From Limnanthes douglasii subsp. nivea (Eukaryota; Streptophyta; Magnoliopsida; Brassicales; Limnanthaceae): a DNA stretch of 64,000 nt. Both the position numbers and the translations under genes were made by a program. Under the pieces are notes generated by a model. The model did not search any database, was not told the origin of the DNA, and worked only from the letters and a program-made list of their open reading frames with translations. Each line of letters opens with the position of its first letter. The stretch's first letter is position 1. The stretch covers positions 46,334,742-46,398,741 of the forward strand of contig JAUPFV010000005.1 in NCBI GenBank assembly GCA_036936605.1, read 5' to 3'. Shown piece by piece: positions 1-9,870 of the stretch.

Positions 1-2127
1 TATGCCATCAGTGTTGTGTTAGTAAGAGATGTCGATGGTCATCCCCATCCAGTATACTACATCAGCAAAAGTTTGATAGATGCAGAAAGGCGTTACTTGA
101 AACTCGAAAAGTTAGCATTGGCCCTGGTGATAGCTGCCAGGAAGATGAGGCCTTATTTCCAAGCTCATCCCGTCATCGTCCGGACTTCTTTTCCCCTGAA
201 GAATGTCCTCCAAAAGGCAGACATTTCAAGCAGGATAACTAAGTGGTCAGTAGAGTTGGGGGACTTCGACAAAGATTTTGCTCCACGAACAGCAGTCAAG
301 GCCCAAGCTGTGGCAGACTTTTTGGTTGAATTCCACTCCGACAGGGATTCGGAGCAAACCACTGATATAAAAGATAAAAAGGTATGGCTCGTCCGAAAAT
401 ATGGTGGGTCTAGCACTATGGGGTGTGGTGCAGGGGTGTGTTTGACTTCCCCGTATGGAGACAAAATGTACCAGGCTATTTGCTTTGCTTTCAGGGCATC
501 CAATAATGAGTCCGAATACGAAGCAGCTATAGCTGGTTTGAAGTTAGCCTACATTTGTGAGGCTAAGAGGGTCAAGCTGCTAAGTGACTCCCAACTACTT
601 ATCCACCATACCCAAGGCCAATCTGAGGCTAAGAAGGAGCAGCTTGTGAAATATTTACTCCTCCTCAAAAATGAAGCACTTAAGTTTAAATGTGTTGTCT
701 ATGAGCATATTCCCCGGGCAGAAAATGAGCTAGCAGACTCATTGGCAACCATAGCATATACGAAGTCGTATCCATGGATCCATGTGCTTGAAAGCCCCTC
801 CATTCAACTTAGTAAGGGTAAAGAAGAGGAAACTTTTGAAGTGCAAGAGAAACGACCTCAAGACTGGAGGTTTCCTCTCCTGCAATATCTCTCTGATGGT
901 GTTGTGCCTCCGAATAATTCACTAGCCAGAACTTTGAAACACAAGGCTCGTGGTTTTATCATATTGAGAGACGTGTCGTACAAGAAATCTTATAGTAAAC
1001 CTCTCCTGCGCTGTTTGGGGGATGAAGAGTCTCAAGTAGTCCTCTCTGAATTACATGATGGTGAGGGATCAGCCCATTGTGGATTTAGAACCTTAACAAG
1101 AAGAGTTTTACTCTCCGGTTACTATTGGCCATCAATTATGAAAGATGCTAAGGAATTGGTAAGAAGGTGTGACCCATGCCAGAGGTACAACAATGAGATT
1201 CATGTTCCAGCTATTCCTCTGGAATCAATTTCTGAGCCTATTCCTTTTGCTCGATGGGGGTTGGATTTAGTAGGGCCTCTCCCTGTGGCGTCCGGAGGGC
1301 GTAAAACTATAATTGTGGCCATAGACTACTTCTCGAAGTGGATTGAAGTAGCACCTCTAGCAGGGACAACATCAAAAGCTGTTATAAAGTTCATTTTATC
1401 CAACATCTGTTGCAGATTTGGTGTCCCACAAAAGATAACAACAGATTATGGGCCACAGTTCGACAATAGGGAAATGGAGAGCTTCTGTGCCTCAAGGGGT
1501 ATACAAAATTGTTTTTCTTCACCTTTCCACCCACAAGCAAATAGGCAAGTTGAAGTGGCTAATAGAACTATACTGTCCGGTTTAAAGAAGAATTTGGAAC
1601 GGGCTGCTGGGAAGTGGCCTAGTTATCTACAAGAGGTCTTGTGGGCCTACCAGACAACACCTGGGGCTGCAACACAAGAGTCACCCTTTGCCTTGGTCTA
1701 TGGGATGGATGCAGTAGCTCCCATAAAGGCAACTCTCCCCTCCTTTCGTGTTCACAATTTCTCCGAACACGCTAACGAGGTGGCAATCAGAGGTCAACTT
1801 GATTTGATAGAAGAAAGACGAGTTAAAGCTCACCTTAGAGTTGCACACTATCAGGGCTTGATGAGAAGCAGGTTTGCTTCCAAAGTTAAAAGAAGAGATT
1901 TCCAACCGGGGGACAAAGTATTAAGGAAGGTCTTCTTACACACTAAAGAAAAGCTGTTCGGAAAGCTGGCCCCGACTCTAGAGGGTCCGTATATGGTTGT
2001 TGAAAGAATTAAACCTGGAACATATTGGTTGGAAGATAAAGATAGCAGAGTTCTGACTCATCCTTGGAATATCGAGCATCTTCGGATGTACTTGGAGTAT
2101 CACTTGTGTAAATATTTACTTGTTTAA
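1..2127 (+). CDS. pol: Retrotransposon pol polyprotein C-terminal part (RNase H / integrase)
   Basis: The frame is open from base 1 to the stop at 2127; the first Met is at base 16 but the protein clearly continues upstream. Numbering from that Met: an RT-associated RNase H remnant at about 1-110, a second RNase H-like domain at about 125-245 (GSSTMGCGAGV start), an integrase zinc finger with H347, H354, C385 and C388, and an integrase core with D417 (LDLVGPL), D477 (TTDYGPQFD) and E513 (QVEVANR). D477 and E513 are separated by 35 residues, the canonical D35E spacing. The C-terminal GPYMV region follows. There is no chromodomain. No stop or frameshift is visible over more than 700 codons, so this insertion looks recent compared with the copy at 26-31 kb. 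Confidence 0.93.
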   Translation, partial: YAISVVLVRDVDGHPHPVYYISKSLIDAERRYLKLEKLALALVIAARKMRPYFQAHPVIVRTSFPLKNVLQKADISSRITKWSVELGDFDKDFAPRTAVKAQAVADFLVEFHSDRDSEQTTDIKDKKVWLVRKYGGSSTMGCGAGVCLTSPYGDKMYQAICFAFRASNNESEYEAAIAGLKLAYICEAKRVKLLSDSQLLIHHTQGQSEAKKEQLVKYLLLLKNEALKFKCVVYEHIPRAENELADSLATIAYTKSYPWIHVLESPSIQLSKGKEEETFEVQEKRPQDWRFPLLQYLSDGVVPPNNSLARTLKHKARGFIILRDVSYKKSYSKPLLRCLGDEESQVVLSELHDGEGSAHCGFRTLTRRVLLSGYYWPSIMKDAKELVRRCDPCQRYNNEIHVPAIPLESISEPIPFARWGLDLVGPLPVASGGRKTIIVAIDYFSKWIEVAPLAGTTSKAVIKFILSNICCRFGVPQKITTDYGPQFDNREMESFCASRGIQNCFSSPFHPQANRQVEVANRTILSGLKKNLERAAGKWPSYLQEVLWAYQTTPGAATQESPFALVYGMDAVAPIKATLPSFRVHNFSEHANEVAIRGQLDLIEERRVKAHLRVAHYQGLMRSRFASKVKRRDFQPGDKVLRKVFLHTKEKLFGKLAPTLEGPYMVVERIKPGTYWLEDKDSRVLTHPWNIEHLRMYLEYHLCKYLLV

Positions 2128-2134
2128 ACATCCA

Positions 2135-2160
2135 TGTAAATATTTGGGGGCATACTCTTT
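2135..2160 (+). other. G-rich motif between pol and the antisense gene
   Basis: Just after the pol stop there is a GGGGGCATACTCTTTCC motif. It recurs after the pol end of the second element (minus strand, about 26240-26220), again followed by a GGTGG stretch and a motif like AATGAGGTGTCCG. It resembles a polypurine tract but lies before the antisense gene, whereas the LTR-proximal tract lies after it. It may be a secondary plus-strand priming site or a vestigial LTR boundary; this is inference. Confidence 0.45.
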
Positions 2161-2588
2161 CCTCCCTGGTGGCTCGGGAAGGCTTCAATGAGGTGTCCGG
2201 GCTTTTGAATAAAATTTGATGCCTTCTTAAAAATTTTCTAAGTGTTTTTAAAGTTTTGTCCCTTGTCATACTATCCGGATTGAAACAACTGAGGGCTATC
2301 TAAACTCTAGCCGGAGAACTTAAACACTCTCACTATGAAACAACTAAAGGCTACTTAAACTCTGGCTATTAAAATTAGAACAGACAATGAAAGAAGATGA
2401 TAGTTGCACAGAACAGAAATATTCATTGAAATAACTTAAAATTGCCTTGGCCTTCCAAGGACTTTTGAATGATCAAAGTAGAACACAAAAAACCTATCCG
2501 GTCAGATACCGGACACCATTGCAAAAAGAGTGCCTTGGCCTTCCAAGGACTTTAGTATGGATAGAAAATAAACAGAGTGGATCATAAG

Positions 2589-5517
2589 TTAAGGTTGAGC
2601 CTTTGAAGATGGCTCACCTTCATCTACCTTCTTGCCCTCAGGATCGTCTTTCTCTTCATCTGGGCTCTCCCCAGTATGTTCTTCATCACCTGAGGAATCA
2701 CTAGAGTAGCCGTACCTATCGCCTTCGGCCATCGTGTGGTATGGGAGGTCTTCAGGCTCAACATAAAGCCATAAGTCCCCTAGGTTCTTCTTCGGAAACT
2801 TTTCATGGAAAAGTAGAACCATGTCAGACCTCACATTCTCAAGCAGTTGCTCTTCGCTTTTGATCATCTGGTTGGCATAGGCATTGATCTTGGCTTGGAT
2901 CTTGGCCTCCTGCTCCTGTAACAAAGTATTTTTTTCCTCGGCAGCCTTGGACACTGCATTCTCAAGAGCAATCTTGTCGGTGGTTAAGTTGGTGATGACT
3001 TTGTCCTTTGCCTTGGTTTCTTCCTTTGAGGTAGCAAGGTCTTTCTCCAGACCGGACAGTTTCTCCCGGAGGTCTTTAATGGTTTCCTCTAAAGTGGAGA
3101 CTTTTGTGGTGCTTGTCTTTTGGCTTCTCTTCAACTCCTCGTTTTCTTCTTTCAACATGGCAGCATTAGAGGTGGCAGTGCGAAGGTCTTCGGACAGCTT
3201 CTCCTTGTCAGACTTAAGGTCTTTAATAATGTTTGCCTGACTCCAAACTTGTCTTTCCAACATAAGTACATGCTACACGTTGCTTAACAAGGAGTGGGCT
3301 ATAGCATCCCTTTCACTAGAGACAATAAAAGTCTTACCGTTAAAATTGACTGTGTTAGAGCTGCTCGGAAGAAGGTAAGGCCCTGCAAAGTCATCTCTGG
3401 GGAGATTGAGGAAGTATTCACCAAGCTCACCAAGGCCGGTGATGTCTACTCCATCTATGTTGATATCTCCCCCCTCGACCTCATCGGTGTGGAACTCACC
3501 AGGAATCTCCTCAGCATGCGTTGGGTCTTCAGGATCAGCTTGAAGCGAAGGCTCCGGAGCCCGGAGAGAAAGCTCATCTCCCTTAGATGTCTTTTTCTTC
3601 TTAGCCTCCCGGTCTGCGCCTTCGCTTCCCTGTTTCCGATTCCTCTTGGAAGCCCTTGGAGGTTTTGGGAGGTCCGCTTCTTGCTTTTCAGTCTCTTGCT
3701 CCACCACCTGTAAGAGAGCAGCATCAATTTGGCTCTGAACCGGCCCCTCCGGGTCTGTTGGAGCATCCTTCTTAGCATCAGCAGGGTTGGCATCACCCAG
3801 CACCTTTTTTCCCTTCTTCTTCTTGCCTTTCATCTTGCTCGGGGCTTTGGCCCGGCCTGGAAGGAAGAGTGTCCCATCTGGTTCATGGGTCCTCTTGAGC
3901 ACAACGTCCGGAGAAGGCTGTGTGGTGAGCTCCTCCCAGGTCAAGTCTCTCCGACCTGTGGTGTTCTACAGGTGAGACCTTGCCAAATTTCCACTAGTGA
4001 AAGCATCGTGGAATCGGTTCCCCCAATTCTCAGCAGCCCAGGCATTAATCTTGCCACAAGTTATCTGCCCGGTTTTCTGATAGTCACTGAACTCCTTGGG
4101 TAACACTGCCAAGGCAAAAGTGAGACCCATTAGTTCGAACTGCATTAGATAAGAAAGGGAGAAACAAAAAATAAAGTAGGAGACTTACAATCACTCTTCC
4201 ACCTACTTCTGAGGAGGCTTGGGTTCTCTTCGGATTTTATTTTCTTGCCATTCTCCCAGGCACCACTGACAAATAAGAACTGGGTCCTCCAATTCCTCTC
4301 TGCCTCTAGTAAATTATCCACCGCCTTGAAGTTATCCCCCATGTTAAAGTGGTAGAAGGCAATGTGGTGGTTTCTACACAGGCTAGCCACTGCAGCAAAC
4401 TCCTCCATGGGCAGAGGGATCCCGGACAGCCTTGATGCCATGATATATGACTTAAGGGTATACCAAGCGTTGGGGCTCAGCTGGCTCGGACAGAGTTTGA
4501 TTAGATGGAAATATCTGACAATCTCTGGGTCTAGAGGGAACCTGAGCCCCCAGTTGAACAGCTCCGTGAACATGACCACTTCACTCAACTTGCACTCCAT
4601 AGGGGTCTCCAGATGTATAGGAATCCTAATCTTTACATTTTCTGGAATGCTCCATTTCGAACGCATCATGCCCAATTCAGCAGTATGGATGAATGCGTAG
4701 TTGATTTTTTGTAAGGAGAGAAGGTAATTAACGCTGACCTTGTGAAAACAAGGCCCCACTCTTCCCTCAAGGCTCTCCGGCAGATCCGGATGCCTCAAGA
4801 ACAGTTTTCTTGGCAACTATTTCTTTGCTGGTCTGACCGGAGGGATCAGACTCAAACGGGGCCTCTTCAACAGAGTCCTCCATCACTTCCTCCATGATTG
4901 TTGAAGGGATTTCAGCAGTAGTGGTTGGGGGAGGGTTAAACTTGACTCAACCTTGTCTCCGGACTGATGGGCCTCAGTGCCCCTTTGATTTCTGCTCTCC
5001 GGTAGAGTGTTTGGAACAGAAGTTTCTGGTTGAAGGTTTGGATTGGAGCCCTCCGGTCCGGACAGCCTGTCCTTAGGGGCTCTGATCCGGTGCTGCTGTC
5101 CTTTGCCCCAGACCTTGAGGGAGTATTTTTGGTCCCCAGGCCTTTAACCAACCAGCCTTTCCTCTTGTCAACCAGCTTCTCAGGGGAGTGCTCCGTATCC
5201 GATCCCATTGCAATAAAGGGAGAAGGTTTTCTAAGGCTAGTGACTATAACTCCTGGCTCGACAGCAGGCACCGATTCCTGAACTGAGGAACCAGAGATTA
5301 TGGGGAAGAGGTTGGTTTGAAATAGTTTTCTAGGCTTAGTACCTTTGGAAGAGGACGAGCCTCGATCTGACATGGTAGCAAAAGTGTTTAGTCTCTCAAC
5401 AGGCGAGGTGGGTAACCCTGCTGCAATCCGTCTTTCTCTTTCAACTTTTTGAGCTTTCTCTAACTCAGAAAGGTTGAGCCACCCGCCTTTGACAAGAGCG
5501 TTTCTCGCTGTAAACAT
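2589..5517 (-). pseudogene. aORF copy 1: antisense PF04195-like plus coiled-coil gene
   Basis: Read on the minus strand from Met 5517 (MFTARNALVKGGWLNLSELE). Parts in order: a Lys/Ser-rich N-terminal region to about 4936; a globular domain at 4816-4190 with the motifs FHKVSVNYL, RFPLDPEIVRYFHLI and IMASRLSGIPLPMEEF; an intron from about 4185 to 4060 (donor GTAAGTCTCC, acceptor TTGCCTTGGCAG); a Lys-rich exon (TWEELTTQPSPDVV) to 3273; a heptad-type coiled coil at 3263-2700; and an acidic tail. The central domain matches the family known as 'putative gypsy type transposon' (PF04195). It is broken: the N-terminal part and the domain are out of frame around 4936-4800, TGG has become TAG at 3968-3966 (the second copy has Trp), and an in-frame stop precedes the coiled coil. 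Its function is unknown. It lies tail to tail with pol. Confidence 0.75.
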
Positions 5518-5616
5518 AAACTATTGAACTAAACTTTTGCTTTAGAGAGATAAAGCTTTGAGAGTTTTTGCAGAAGTAAATTTGAAGGAGATGGTAAAAC
5601 AGTAGAAATGAGTTTG

Positions 5617-5624
5617 TATTTATA
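5617..5624 (-). promoter_or_regulatory. TATA box of aORF copy 1
   Basis: TATAAATA on the minus strand, about 100 nt upstream of the aORF Met at 5517, inside a region with no ORF. TATA-type boxes also lie upstream of other aORF copies. Promoter activity is inferred. Confidence 0.55.
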
Positions 5625-5950
5625 GTAAACCTGAAAAAGGAAGTTGATTCCTAGGAGAATTCGAAAAGTTTGGCAATGATTAAAAGACGGTGGTGATGTC
5701 ACCACCTTTAATTGAAGAGGTTACTTTTCGAAGAAGGTGGGTTCGAAATTCAAGGTGAAAAAACGGCTGAAGCAACCAATCAGAAAGTGACACGTGTCCC
5801 ACGAACTCTGGCAAAAACCGTTTTGAATTCGTGAAGCTTTATCTGTCCGGATAAACCCATAGCCCAAATTGACAGACCTGTCCGGATCAAAACTACCCTT
5901 GAAGTCGGACTGTTTTTCAGGTCTTTGACAAGAATATTTGCACAAACACC

Positions 5951-5964
5951 TAAAAAAGGGCTCC
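5951..5964 (+). other. Polypurine tract before 3' LTR
   Basis: TAAAAAAGGGCTCC stands directly before the LTR start TGATGAG. The same junction type (A-run, GGGGCTAC, then TGATGAG or TGATAAG) occurs on the minus strand at 63689-63670 and 22640-22625, and on the plus strand at 58206-58219. This supports its role in plus-strand priming. Confidence 0.7.
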
Positions 5965-6395
5965 TGATGAGTCCGAATTCTGCGTGCTCCCCGGACAAGG
6001 ACAGATCGGTCCAAGGCCTCCAGACCGAACAGGTCACACGAACCGAACAGATCACTTCGAACACTCTGACCATAGGACTGTTCGAACTATGACAAAAGTA
6101 CTAAAAAACCTAAACACTTCTTGACTAAGCTACTTGCTCTCCTACTTAGAGCTCATGGGTCTTTGAACATGACCCGAGTCCATTAAACATGACCCGAAAG
6201 CCCATAAGAGCCCAAACATCAGGGTATAAATACCCAACCACCTGCATTAAGTGTGGGTAATGAGAATTAACTGCTACCAGGCTGCTTAATTATCTCTCTA
6301 CTCTCTACTCTAAACACATAACACCCACACACTACTATAAAACACCAACTAAATTACTAAGCCTACCCTCAGGTGATAATTAACCTCACTAAGGT
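5965..6395 (+). repeat. 3' LTR of element 1
   Basis: Starts TGATGAGTCC after the purine tract and contains TATAAATA at 6225-6232 within a near-palindrome GGGTATAAATACCC. It shares order and words with the LTRs at 63285-63670 and 22260-22625 (TATA palindrome, then a CATTAA..GGGTAATG block, then a TACCCTCA block). The 3' edge is uncertain by about 25 bp because similarity fades after TACCCTCA near 6371. Confidence 0.7.
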
Positions 6396-6649
6396 AAACC
6401 TACTGTGTTATCGTGGGACTCTGGAGCTTGCAGTTGATTTGTTACCGGGCCTACAGTTTCACGTTGGCTTAGCAATTCTGACTTTGTTGACAGCACCGTT
6501 GGTCTTTGAGGTTCCACTGAAGAAGTGGTGTTGTCTTCAAAGGATGGTCCTTCCTGGCTGAGTAGTTCCGTCTTCTCACCGGGATGGACAGGTTCTGACT
6601 CTTGAGGTGCTATCTCTTGCGTTAGCCTTTCTCTCTTTGCCAAGGTTAT

Positions 6650-7008
6650 TTGTTGCTGATGTTGTTGTTCTTGTTGTCCTTGTTGCTCTCGTTGTTGTTC
6701 TTCTTGTTGTTCTTGTTGCCGGTCTTCGTGTTGAACTTGTGGCTGCTGGTGTTGTTGCTGGTGTTGTTGCTGGTGTTATTGTTGTTGTGGCTGCTGGTGT
6801 TGTTTCTGGTGTTGTTTTTGTTGTTGCTGTTGATGTTGTTGTTGTTGTTCTTCTTGTTGTTGCTGTTGGTGGTGTTGTTGTTGTTCTTGTTGCTGTTGTT
6901 CTTGTTGTTGTTGTTCTTGTTTTTGTTCTTGTTGTTGTTCTTGTTGTTGTTCTTGTTGTTGCTGCTGGTGTTGTTGTTCCTGTTGTTGTTGTTGTTGTCT
7001 TTCGGTCT
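6650..7008 (-). repeat. Glutamine-coding CAA/CAG tract
   Basis: About 120 codons read on the minus strand are nearly all Gln with scattered Glu and His, encoded by imperfect CAA/CAG repeats. On the plus strand this appears as TTG/CTG repeats, which produce misleading poly-Val and poly-Leu frames. One CAA has become TAA at about 6780. Confidence 0.85.
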
Positions 7009-7069
7009 CCTGTTTCATACAAAATTTAAAAAAAAAGGGTGGAAGGGTTAAGCATACGTTAATCATTGT

Positions 7070-7200
7070 TGCGAACGATTCGCATACTGACCTGATATTT
7101 GTTTTGTCCACTCCAAACAATTCGCAGCTCAACATGCGAATTGTGTAATAACCAATCCACTAGTTGATTACACAATTCGCAACATAAGATGCGAAACGTT
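7070..7200. repeat. Palindromic TTCGCA/TGCGAA words in an intron of element A
   Basis: Several words of the type AATTCGCA and TGCGAATT alternate in an intron. Two of them form 15-bp complementary arms at 7135-7149 and 7167-7181 (GCGAATTGTGTAAT core). None occur in the flanking exons. Confidence 0.75.
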
Positions 7201-8189
7201 TGGACAGGACTACACAAGAGTCCTGATATTTGTTTGATATCATCATATCATCCACATACATCGTCTATCTCCTTTGGGTCATTCGGAGGAGACTCGTGTC
7301 TTTCTTTCTCTGTTTGTGGCTCCATGATGTCTATCTCTGCAGATTGTACCGTATGGGTGAATGGTTGGCATCATCGTCCCTTTCTTCTGGCAGTACTCCA
7401 TCAGCATGGTGCTGATCAGCATTAGACACGGATGCTTGCTGATCAGTGGATTCTTCTCTGTCTGGAAATGATGGTACATGCTCAGCTATTGGGCTTTCAA
7501 TCCGGAAAATTGGCTGAGAGATAGCATTGTGGAGTTGTTGTACTTCAAGTTCCGCTATCTTGCGTTTCAATTCTTTCAGCTGGAAAAATGATAGCAAACG
7601 TTTTATAAACATATTAAGTGCTGATTGTAGCGATTATTTAAGGCTCAAGCCATACTTACTTCTCTGGCCTGTTTTTCTATCTTTCTCTCGTACTTGTTCT
7701 TGTCGGCGTATGTCTTCAAACGCTTTGATTCAGCAACAATTACAGAAATTTCGGGATTAGGACCTCTGCGTTTGAGTACATAATCACCGATTGTTTCACT
7801 CATACTTGTTGTGTCGTCGTCGGGCTCTTGCCTGGATTTTCCTTTCAGTGGTGGTGGAATCGTTTGATTAGAGAGTCTTGGTGGTAGAATCGTTGGCTCG
7901 GGTGGTGTTGGTTGTTCGGGTCTGGGAGACATCACCTTATTCATTACTTTCTGTGATGCTCGTCTCCTTTGTCTTGGTTTTGATGCTGTTCTTTTCGTCC
8001 TCTTCCTTGGTCTTTCTTTCGGTGAAGTAGAAACGGTTTCTTCATCTTCACTATCTTCTCGTTCTCCGAAAGCTTCACTTTCAGCCTCGGTAAGACGTAA
8101 TGGACCTTCGAAAACCTACCAACAGAGGCACATGTAAGTAAATAAATTGTTTTGAAAGTATGAGAGTGTAGACAAACAAATTGTTTTTT

Positions 8190-8575
8190 AGAAACAGTTC
8201 GCATCATATGATGCGAATTGTGTGATTTTAATCATGTTAGAGCTGCAAAGAATTCGCATGTTGAGCTGCGAAATATGTATGGGACATATGCTGCGAACTA
8301 TGTGTCAACCATATGGTGCGAACTATGTGTAAACCATATGCTGCGAACTATGTGTAAACCATATGTTGCGAACTAAGTATTTATGTCAGGCTGCGAAAAT
8401 GATTGATGCATTGTTCTATTATAACACTTTGTTAAAACACATGCAGAGCTGCGACATGTGTGTAAAACTATATGATGCGAACTGTGTGGAAAAAGAAGCT
8501 GCGAAGTAAAATTCATATCAGGCTGCGAAATGATTGATGCATTTTTCTAAGCAAAACGCATGATATGCTGCGAAC
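8190..8575. repeat. 25-bp palindromic-word array in an intron of element A
   Basis: Four tandem units of about 25 bp (core TGCGAACTATGTGTAAACC) lie at 8283-8386, with looser copies of GCTGCGAA on both sides. A perfect 20-bp palindrome sits at 8198-8217 (TTCGCATCATATGATGCGAA). The array lies entirely within the intron between the exons ending near 8605 and starting at 8115. Confidence 0.8.
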
Positions 8576-9659
8576 TGTTTGCACCCCCAGTATAAAGCTT
8601 ATACCTGGTTATTATCCAGCAAGGGTGTTTCAATAAGCACTGTCATGGTTGCTGCTTGGCACTCTAATCCCAACCATTTGAAAAACCTTGGTATCAAGGT
8701 TGGCTTTACTATCTCGTGTCCGATTATTTTGTGCTCCATGATGAAGGGCTACATGGGAACAAGTTTTATCAACAAGATGCTCTGTACATAACTAATTTTT
8801 ATACTGAATAGATCAATCTTACAATTACAAGGGCGACGCAGCCGGCGACTTTATCATCTCTTTCTATTGCTAAGCAACTCCTGATAGACTGTCGAAGCTT
8901 GTACAATATTGATCCAACCCAGTCATAATTGTTTATTCTGCTAAGGTCTTCAACATAATAAACTGTGCTCCAACCCCGGATATCTCCAGATACGAAGTAG
9001 AATAGGGTGGAGCACAAAAACAGTATCAACAGCTTCGCAACGTCTTCCAACTCATGCCCCCCTCCTTCGTTTATGGCCTTCTCTATACCCTCATGTAAAA
9101 CCAATGGCAACATGCTATGTTAGAAATGTACAGAATCTTGCTTTATAAGGATGAAGTCAATTTTAGACGTACCTTTATAACTGCATTTGTTATTGTTTTG
9201 GTATTACTAGCTGCTACTTTCCTGCCAGTTTTACCCATGAAGTATTTCTTCATCATCCTTGATTCGTCCTCCTCGACGGGCGCATATTTGTTGTGAAAAG
9301 CTCCGGTTTTTGTTAACCGTATTTTCTCGGTGCCATGTCTCAACCCGAATATGACCTTCACATCATTTTCAGTTATCTTTACAAACTTGTTGCCAATCTT
9401 AAAGGCGTCTCTATCCACAGAGTATTGCTCGATGATATACTAAATGATTGAGTAGAATTTCTTCTTTGGCAGCTCTGCCTCATTACGGATTTGGAAAGCC
9501 GTTTTTCAGAAGTGTGTAGAAGGGTGTGTTTCTTGCAGCTTCAATGTGGGCCCTTGTAATACGCATATCTTTAAGTAGCTTCAGAAGGCTCACCAACCCT
9601 GATCTGTAGTAGCTAGGTTTTGTTTTCATACTTTCTGAACAAACACAAATCAGTTGGAG

Positions 9660-9870
9660 TGTCACAAATAATTCGCATCACAAGCTGCTTAACATGTCAC
9701 ACACAATTCGCATGATAAGCTGCGAATTGCCTATATATGAATATTGTTTTAACAGACAATTCGCAGCCTGGGCTGCGAATTGTCTGTAAATAAACGACAT
9801 AAAAATATAATCGAGCTGCGAATTGCTTGCATAATGGGTGATCAGGATGCGAACTGTTCCACTTTTTACA
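9660..9870. repeat. Palindromic-word cluster in first intron of element A
   Basis: About eight TTCGCA or TGCGAA words occur. Arms at 9752-9768 and 9771-9787 are perfectly complementary over 17 bp with a 2-nt loop. The cluster ends about 16 bp before the splice acceptor of the exon starting at 9644. Confidence 0.8.

Larger units (their letters stand above)
1..6395 (+). mobile_element. Ty3/gypsy LTR retrotransposon (Tat-like), 5' part outside window
   Basis: The element begins upstream of the window; what is present is the end of pol (RNase H, second RNase H-like domain, integrase), a spacer, an antisense gene and the 3' LTR. Order seen: pol stop at 2127, antisense gene 5517 to 2589, purine tract just before 5965, then an LTR beginning TGATGAGTCC. 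A second RNase H and an extra antisense ORF between pol and the 3' LTR are known from Tat-lineage elements such as Retand and Grande, and this fits. The right end meets a MULE-like gene at about 6.37-6.40 kb, so the element appears inserted inside that gene. The LTR 3' boundary is approximate because no partner LTR is in view. Confidence 0.85.
6389..9644 (-). pseudogene. Decayed multi-exon ULP-associated transposon gene (element A)
   Basis: Exons on the minus strand, by GT-AG signals: 9644-9160 (KPSYYRSGLVSLLKLL to NAVIK, covering the VDRDAFKIGNKFVKITENDVKVIFGL block); about 9105-8830 (HEGIEKAINEGGGHELEDVAKLL to GCVALVIV, with YYVEDLSRINNYDW); about 8790-8605 (IVKPTLIPRFFKWLG); 8115-7660 (acidic and Lys/Arg-rich linker); 7579-about 7256 (LKELKRKIAELEVQQL coiled coil); and 7009-6389 (glutamine-rich). 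The first two exons look like the N-terminal domain of plant ULP1-like transposon proteins. Damage: a frameshift after LLKN, an in-frame TAG in FYSII*YII, a frameshift in the third exon, a frameshift in the fifth, and CAA to TAA in the Gln tract. The host function is unknown. Confidence 0.55.

Noticed and set aside
6607..7051. Long poly-Val and poly-Leu frames on the plus strand
   Set aside because: They are antisense shadows of the CAA/CAG glutamine tract; composition is set by the repeat.
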